Shown: piece after piece, positions 57,848 through 64,000 of the stretch | How positions within the stretch are numbered: position 1 is the first letter of the stretch | Layout: every line of letters begins with the position of its first letter | Assembly (NCBI GenBank): GCA_026545225.1 | Contig: CM048851.1 | Location: forward strand, 35,425,956 to 35,489,955 | Direction: 5' to 3' | Length of the DNA stretch: 64,000 nucleotides | Source: Cornus controversa | Taxonomy: Eukaryota > Streptophyta > Magnoliopsida > Cornales > Cornaceae | The notes under the pieces: generated by a model | Told to the model about the DNA's origin: nothing | The model's input: only the letters and a program-made list of their open reading frames with translations | Databases searched by the model: none | Made by a program: the position numbers and the translations under genes

Positions 57848-59254
57848 GGCCTTGCTTGACTTGTTACTCTGAAAACAATTTTCTGTTTTCAGAGTAACAA
57901 AAAATTAAAAACTGTATTTTGGTTTGACTTGGATCCATTTTTTGGAAACTGTTTTCAAAAAATTGGGTTACAATAGTTACAGTTTTAAGAGAACATTAAA
58001 AAGTTGTTTTGGACAATTTTGAGAATACGGACATGCACAAGTGAAAACCCGAAGAACTCCTATCTCACTTAAAATATGATGGTACTTTGCATCATTTATA
58101 ACAATACCCTTGTTTCCTCATTCTCGTCTCTTCAATAACACCACCTCTTCAAGCTCTGCTTACTCTCTTCAAGTCCTTTTCTCTCAAATTTCGTCTCTTT
58201 CGTTCAGGTAAAACACTCATTCTCTCATTTTGTCTCAGATTTATGATGAAATTTGATCTCACTCAGTTAGGTTTATTTCTTACAGAGCTTTCTCTCACAT
58301 TCATGCTTAAAATCCAATATATTGTCTCTTTCTCTTTTTTTTTTTTTTTTTTGCTTCCTATTAATTTTGTATTAATTTCTTTATCTGAAGAAATAAGGTT
58401 CTCTATATAAATATACGCACACATATACATATATGTCTACGTATATATAATCAGAATTGAGAACCTAATTCATAAATCTTGGACTGTGATGTTTTGATTA
58501 TGGATATGGATACATGGACTAAAGCAGTTAGAATAGAAAAACCCTAATTAATCATGAAGGACGGAATCTCTCTCTCATTTATAAGCCAATATTCTTCTTA
58601 TATATATATATATATATATATCCTCAATCTTGTCTTTCACTTCGTACACCAATGACCTGACTTTGGTCATATATTTATTCAACAAAAGAATTATAAAAGA
58701 CTGTATAGGATATGCACCGTGCACACAAGTCTCGTAGGATATGTTTGGATGCACAATTATACACAATAATGCACTTATTATCATAATAATACAATTATAC
58801 AATTTAGTTTATTTTTTTTAAAAAAATTGTATTCCTTTTATTTATTTGATATAATTTGAGAATTACTTTAATTAGTAAAAATTATTTTTTATTATAATAG
58901 TGCGTAATTTTTGTTATTTTATTTGTGCAAAAAATTATTTTTAGTACAAATAGATTTATTAAGTTAAAAACACTAGCTTAATTAAAAGTAATACACCTCC
59001 AACCCTTATTAATAAAATTGCATTGTTAGATTTAAGAAAAATAAAGTAAAAATTATTTTTTTTAAATTGGTCAATGGATACAATCAAGAAGATTTATGAG
59101 TTTTTGTTTTCTGAAAACTGTTTTGTAGTTTTACCAACCAAACGAATTTTTAAACTGAAAAAATTAAAAACTATTTTCTGTTTTAATTCTCTGAAAACTG
59201 AAAAAATAGAAAATTAAAAACTATTTTCACAATTGCAAATCAACCAAGTAAGCC
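57848..59254. mobile_element. possible Harbinger-like element, TAA flanks
   Basis: The left end GGCCTTGCTTGACTTGTTAC and right end (complement) GGCTTACTTGGTTGATTTGC are inverted with mismatches and flanked by TAA (57845-57847, 59255-59257). Repeated TTTTCTGTTTTCAGAG and CTGAAAAC motifs lie near both ends. The middle (58080-58700) looks like captured or nested sequence: a CT-rich leader TCTCTTTCGTTCAG followed by GTAAAACAC, like a 5' UTR exon and donor. Confidence 0.45.
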
Positions 59255-59257
59255 TAA

Positions 59258-62053
59258 CTTTTTAAGAGAATAGTATATTAATGGATGAAGGGTAGTTTGA
59301 TAATGTTACAAAAAAAAAAAGTAGTGCATGAACTTTTCAATCGGGACATTTATTATCAAAACTACATCAATTGGTTCCTACCATAATATATTAAAGGTAA
59401 TTTCTTCTGCATCACTAAGAACTTTTTCTCTTTCACTTTTGTCATGTTCATCTAAAAAGAAACTTTGTGCCCAACCGGACATAGAGCACAGAGATATAGA
59501 GACCCAGAGATGGTGAACTCACTATGACATTTTTCAATCTGAGTTCTAATCTCGATCAAGAACACAGTAGGGATCCCTAAAAAAGAAACATAAACTCAAA
59601 TCAATTCAAAACAAAAAATAAAGGGTGAATTCAATTCAAAACCATAAACTCAAATCAATTCAAAATAAAATAAAAAAATAAAATAAAGGGTGAATTAGTG
59701 TGACACCCACCCCTGTTTGACACTTGTGACAATTATAACTAACGGGCCCTTAGTTTCTTTGACGGTACACGTGATTTTACCATTATACCCCTTCATCTAA
59801 TTAAACTAAAGTATGCATCATCAACATCAACACAAGCAATGGACAAGTAATTTACCAATTTACTGTTCATAACTTTATCTATTCCCTCCCTCTCTATGGT
59901 ACTTTCTATGCAATCGTTCATAGTAAAAAAATGCTTAGTTAAATGGCGTCGTTACATTGTGGGCGGAAGGGGAGGACTAAAAATTGTGGGCAAAAAATTT
60001 GGCAGAGATCGTCACAATTAGATATAAATATTTTATATATTGTCTTTTATTTATTTATTAATCTTTTTGGAGGGGGTTATTAATTAGCAAGAAGACATGC
60101 AGGGAATGGGGAATGTGAAATTATATGGTAGGTGACTGGAAAAAAATTCGCTGTAGTGTGGACATAAGCTTGCAGTGAGGATGAATGGAACATGTGACAA
60201 TGCCTAAATGTTGTTAAACTTGTATAAAAAATAAAAATAAAAATAAATTGTTCCACTGATCAATAGATATGGTTTTGCCTATTAAGAAAGAAAAAAAAAC
60301 ACAAAAATATGAATTTTTTTTTTCCCACGAATTTGGAAGCTCAGATCCTAATATTGTAATAATCTCGCAATGAATAATCTGATCACTTTAAATGATTTTC
60401 AAGACATAACATAGCCTAGCATTCAACATTAGGGTGTAAATTATATTTATACTTTTGGATGAAATTGACTTATTGGGTTTCCTGGAGTCGATGACAAACT
60501 TATCCTCTTAATCAGATTGATTCTATGGCAATGCCGCCGCCACCTCCACCAATGCAGTCTACTTAAGGTTTTCGAGCAATAGGGGGAATATTCCTAATGG
60601 TTCAGGATAGCCATCCAGTTATCGGAGGACTGGTCCACAGTGATGGAGGTATATCAATGATTTCTAGTTTATGGTTCATAATACTAATTTATGCGAGTAT
60701 GTTAAATTGCATATCATGAGTTTTGTGAGTATTTACTTTATTCCGGTCACTTTGCTCAATTGTTTTGTCGGTTGGTAGAAAAGTAGGTAACTCTGTCTAT
60801 TGTCAATCATCTACTTTGTCCTGCCTTGCCTTTGTTCATTCACTATGTCTGCCCAAATGATCCAAGGCAATAGAAACTCATTTGAAAGAATGTCTTTATT
60901 GTGACATTATATTGAACATGATTACGAAAACTCCAGATGTGGTTCAAAGTGAAACTCGGTCATGTTTCTCCCATCTTTTTGCTTACCTGCATTTCACTCT
61001 TCATGTTTATACGGATGAAATGATTAATAACTTCAATGCAAAATATGATTAATGACTTCAAACAATTCACATCACTGTGGTACGTGTAATAATGTATAAA
61101 CAATTTAATGCATAATATTTTAGTTTTTTTTTTAATATAATATTAAATCTACCGCTAAAACCAGGGCTTGAATGATATGTCTTTATCCACCATTCCGAAT
61201 ATCGAAGGTTCAAGATCGGAGACAGGAATTTAATTCTTTATCTCTTTATACTTAAAAATCTAGTTGTTGTATTAAAAGAATAAAACAACCGTACCACCTG
61301 GTCATTGGCATAGGTGACATGACCTCTCCTCCTTCCCAAATGAAAGGTGAGTCATCCAAGCAATGAAAGTAAATATCTTCTCCAATGATGATTTTTTCAA
61401 AATCTGTAACTATTGGTGATACTGATACGATAATGGATGTTACTCAATTGAGGGTTACTCAATTGAGTGATATTAATATTACTTAATGTCATTGAAGTTT
61501 GTAATTATAGGTGGTAATGCATGTTATTTAAACGAGTGATATCTATGTCACTAATTTTAGTAACATGAGTTATTACTAATAAAGCAATAACGTTGAATAA
61601 TATTGTATTCCTCTTGAGTGCAAATAATTCTTGAAAGTGAGTGAATATATACCAACAATATATATATATATTGTGTTGGCAATACAATTTTTTTTTCTTC
61701 TAAGGTTATACTGGACTATTTGGAATTGGAGTCTTATAATTGAAATTTGTGAAATTGAAAAAAAATTTCTCCATTACCTACTAACAAAATTTTCTCCAAT
61801 CCTACTCAGCCGAACACGGTAGAATTGGAGAAATCTCCAATTTCAATTTGAAGGCTTCAATTTCACGCATCCAAATACACCCGAACTATTGAATTGGACA
61901 TTAAAACAAAATCTTAGATAGATGAACTCAAAAAATGCCATGCTGAATTGGCAAGGGTTTTTAATATTGTTTGGATTGATCTTCATGGATTTGAATGGTA
62001 AGTATGCCATTAGAGACAAATTCAAGATGTTGTCGTGTAGAAAATTATTTACT
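59258..62053. other. spacer with small repeats, no gene seen
   Basis: A short tandem duplication at about 59588-59695 repeats ACCATAAACTCAAATCAATT and AAAGGGTGAATT. The stretch at 60528-60562 reads MAMPPPPPPMQST before a stop but has no supporting exon context. No supported gene. Confidence 0.4.
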
Positions 62054-62330
62054 TATATTCTGGTATTTTGGTTCAAGCGGTTCTAATATATTACAACTCT
62101 ACAGTTCGGTTAAAGTGGTTCTAATAAGTTCTAATATATTCTGTGAAACTATATGATATTAACCTGTGTAATGATATATATATATTCTGGTATTTTGGTT
62201 CAAGCGGTTCTAATATATTACAACTCTACAGTTTGGTTAAAGTGGTTCTAATAAGTTCTAATATATTCTGTGAAACTATATGATCATTACACAGGTTAAT
62301 ATCATATAGTTTCACAGAATATATTAGAAC
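62054..62330. repeat. direct and inverted repeat cluster with perfect hairpin
   Basis: 62054-62157 and 62181-62284 are direct copies (104 bases, one mismatch). 62128-62175 is perfectly complementary to 62283-62330 (48 bases). The second copy thus forms a hairpin with 30-bp arms (62255-62284, 62301-62330) around a 16-base loop. Confidence 0.9.
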
Positions 62331-63088
62331 TATATACACGCGCACATATCAATACTAGCAATGATTTCACCACAAAGACAAATACATAGATCCCCAGACA
62401 GTGTAGCAAAGCCAAGGCTCGCTGGCTTTTCCCATTTATCTCATAATTCTGGAGAACCAAAGCAATTCAAATATCACCACCAAGAGGAATTTTAGTCAAT
62501 TAACAGAACCTTCGCCTCAATTACCTTTGCTCGTTGTGTATCCTCACTCCAATCTTTGCTACTATGCAAGTTCTTAGTTCTAGGAATGCTTCCAAGTTCT
62601 GAAATTGTTCATCTTTTAAGGCTTTTTCTTCTAAGTGAAGGTAAACCATAACAACTTATAAGAATTGAACCTAGAAAGTACAAATCGTTTTAGTATAGAT
62701 ACATGAGCCAATACATACATTTAAAAAAAAAAAATGGAAGGGAAGTGCCAATTAGTTTTGCTACTTAAGTCAGATGGTACTAGATCTCATCCAGGAAAAA
62801 AAAAAAAAACAACCGTGGACATAATAGAAATTACTAGCTTATGAATGCAACAAATGAAGTAGGTAGAATTTTCCTCAAACAATGCTATTCGGTTGACATT
62901 GAAACATGGTTACATGGATTTAAAAATAAACAAATAAATAACGATAATGACCACCGTACCTGTTCAGCAAACCAGAAACAGGTCAAAGGACAGAGTAAAA
63001 CATGTAAAAAGATGGACTATAAAATCGTCAATTGTAACGAAAAATTATAAAACCAGTGAAGACAAAATTGTGTACAATATGACATGCA
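62331..63088. other. spacer, no gene seen
   Basis: Two short A-runs near 62720 and 62800 and no recognisable frame. It may include the 3' UTR of the gene whose last exon is at 63089-63196. Confidence 0.35.
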
Positions 63089-63196
63089 TCAATTTGAATC
63101 TTCCTGTGTCTCAACTTGCTTCCTGAATTTCCTCAGTGCGAGTGAATATATTGTTTTCTTTCTCATGGATGTTCCTTCGGCCACCAACTTGACTGC
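63089..63196 (-). CDS. probable terminal exon, unknown gene
   Basis: A 36-codon phase-0 exon follows the acceptor ATTTAG|GCA. It begins AVKLVAEGTSMRKKTIYSLA, continues LRKFRKQVETQEDSN and ends in TGA. Composition is basic, then acidic at the tail, like a real protein C-terminus. I do not recognise the family and could not place a matching upstream exon before the window ends. Partial gene, moderate to low confidence. Confidence 0.35.
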   Translation of the reverse strand, partial: AVKLVAEGTSMRKKTIYSLALRKFRKQVETQEDSN

Positions 63197-64000
63197 CTAA
63201 ATGCACAACAGTAAGGCCATCATAGTCAACAATTAGCTAAATATAAAGAAAAGGCAATTACAAAAACTAATTTTTCTGATATAAATATAATTCCTTGGCA
63301 AAAGATTGCTTTTGAATGGCTAGTCCATAACATAACACTAGGAATCAAAATTTCTTGTAGTACTCGGATTTATCCATCATTTTGGACGAAACTCTATTCT
63401 CAAAAAGCCAAAGTAATCATTGTCACTTGTCAGTACGTTCTACAACATGAGAAAAAGCAGATACGCCACCCTGCTTCTTTCCATTTCTAACCAGCCTTGC
63501 TGTTATCACCTTAACAAGGTAATGATATATAAAAATAAATTAAAAACCTTAACAAGATATTGAAGGAATTTAATTCTGTCACATATTGCTGAGAAAGAGA
63601 AACTAATGAAGCCTATGGCAAAAACTAGCTTGATCTAAATACAGACTAGTGGGAACATAATACAAACCATTTCCTGACCCAAAATTAAACAGAACAATAG
63701 AGTTTTCTATAGTACAATTACGCATGACCTAAAATCAAAATCTGAAAGTATATTATCTTGATCAAGATGGACAGGATATGAGCCAAACAAATGATATAAG
63801 AAGCCAAAAATATTGATAAATAACTCACGCATAAAATGGAACTTTATAAAGATCAACAGTCTAATTTCTCAAAATCTGATGAATTTCACCAAAGAATCTC
63901 TTTTGCTGATAAAATTAAAATCTAACAGAACATAAACTTTATTGGCAGCAAGCATAGGTAAGTTCACCTTAACTTATTTCTTAGTTTATCTGAATGCACG
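63197..64000. other. probable intron and flank of an unknown gene
   Basis: If the exon at 63089 is real, this is intron sequence of the same minus-strand gene. I could not place another exon with matching phase. Confidence 0.3.

Noticed and set aside
60528-60562. MAMPPPPPPMQST reading as the start of a proline-rich protein.
   Set aside because: It stops after 13 codons and no donor or partner exon is visible.
61716-61890. GGAATTGGAG / CTCCAATTTC inverted stretches as a MITE.
   Set aside because: The ends are suggestive but no clear target duplication could be placed.
63470-63509. Minus-strand stretch reading VITARLVRNGKKQ as the exon before the terminal exon at 63089.
   Set aside because: A usable donor would leave phase 1, which does not fit the phase-0 acceptor at 63196.

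Overview
The window is nuclear DNA of a flowering plant, most likely a eudicot. It is AT-rich and gene-poor, with split genes whose introns are almost all GT-AG, and it is crowded with plant-type repeats: TRIMs, Copia and Gypsy fossils, an RTE LINE, a tRNA-derived SINE, and hAT-, Mutator- and Harbinger-type elements. I cannot name the species from sequence alone. There are no operons, CRISPR arrays or bacterial features.

The one gene I can rebuild completely is on the minus strand: a plant HflX-type GTPase (33425-52286). It has 13 coding exons, 1647 coding bases and a predicted 548-residue protein with G1, G3, G4 and G5 GTPase motifs. Every junction keeps frame; twelve exon joins use AG acceptors, and one donor is GC instead of GT. 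Its last intron has grown to about 7.9 kb. That intron holds a Mutator-like element and an old Copia element, and the Copia itself contains a TRIM and a hAT-type element. Intron 10 holds a second TRIM, a TAA-flanked Harbinger-like element and a SINE with a 15-bp target duplication.

Left of HflX (about 6.4-33 kb) is a duplication landscape. A copy of the HflX last exon and its 3' flank lies at 6.4-7.3 kb and carries a premature stop. Between the two HflX ends are two tandem units of about 8.7 kb (about 7.8-16.7 and 16.8-25.5 kb), plus a third partial unit (about 27.0-30.1 kb) and an inner 700-bp tandem duplication. I find little coding sequence there. The exceptions are one isolated exon of a class III peroxidase (7493-7658, minus) and a promoter-like segment with TATA and telo-box near 30.57 kb, facing left.

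The left edge (0-6.4 kb) is repeat debris: a TRIM, a long Gypsy-type LTR with an array of small hairpins, a leader with repeated primer-site-like units, and the 3' end of an RTE LINE. The right flank (52.3-63 kb) holds several small inverted-repeat elements, a TRIM LTR, a non-autonomous LTR element with matching 5-bp target duplications, and a perfect 48-bp inverted repeat. A probable terminal exon of an unrecognised minus-strand gene lies at 63089-63196.
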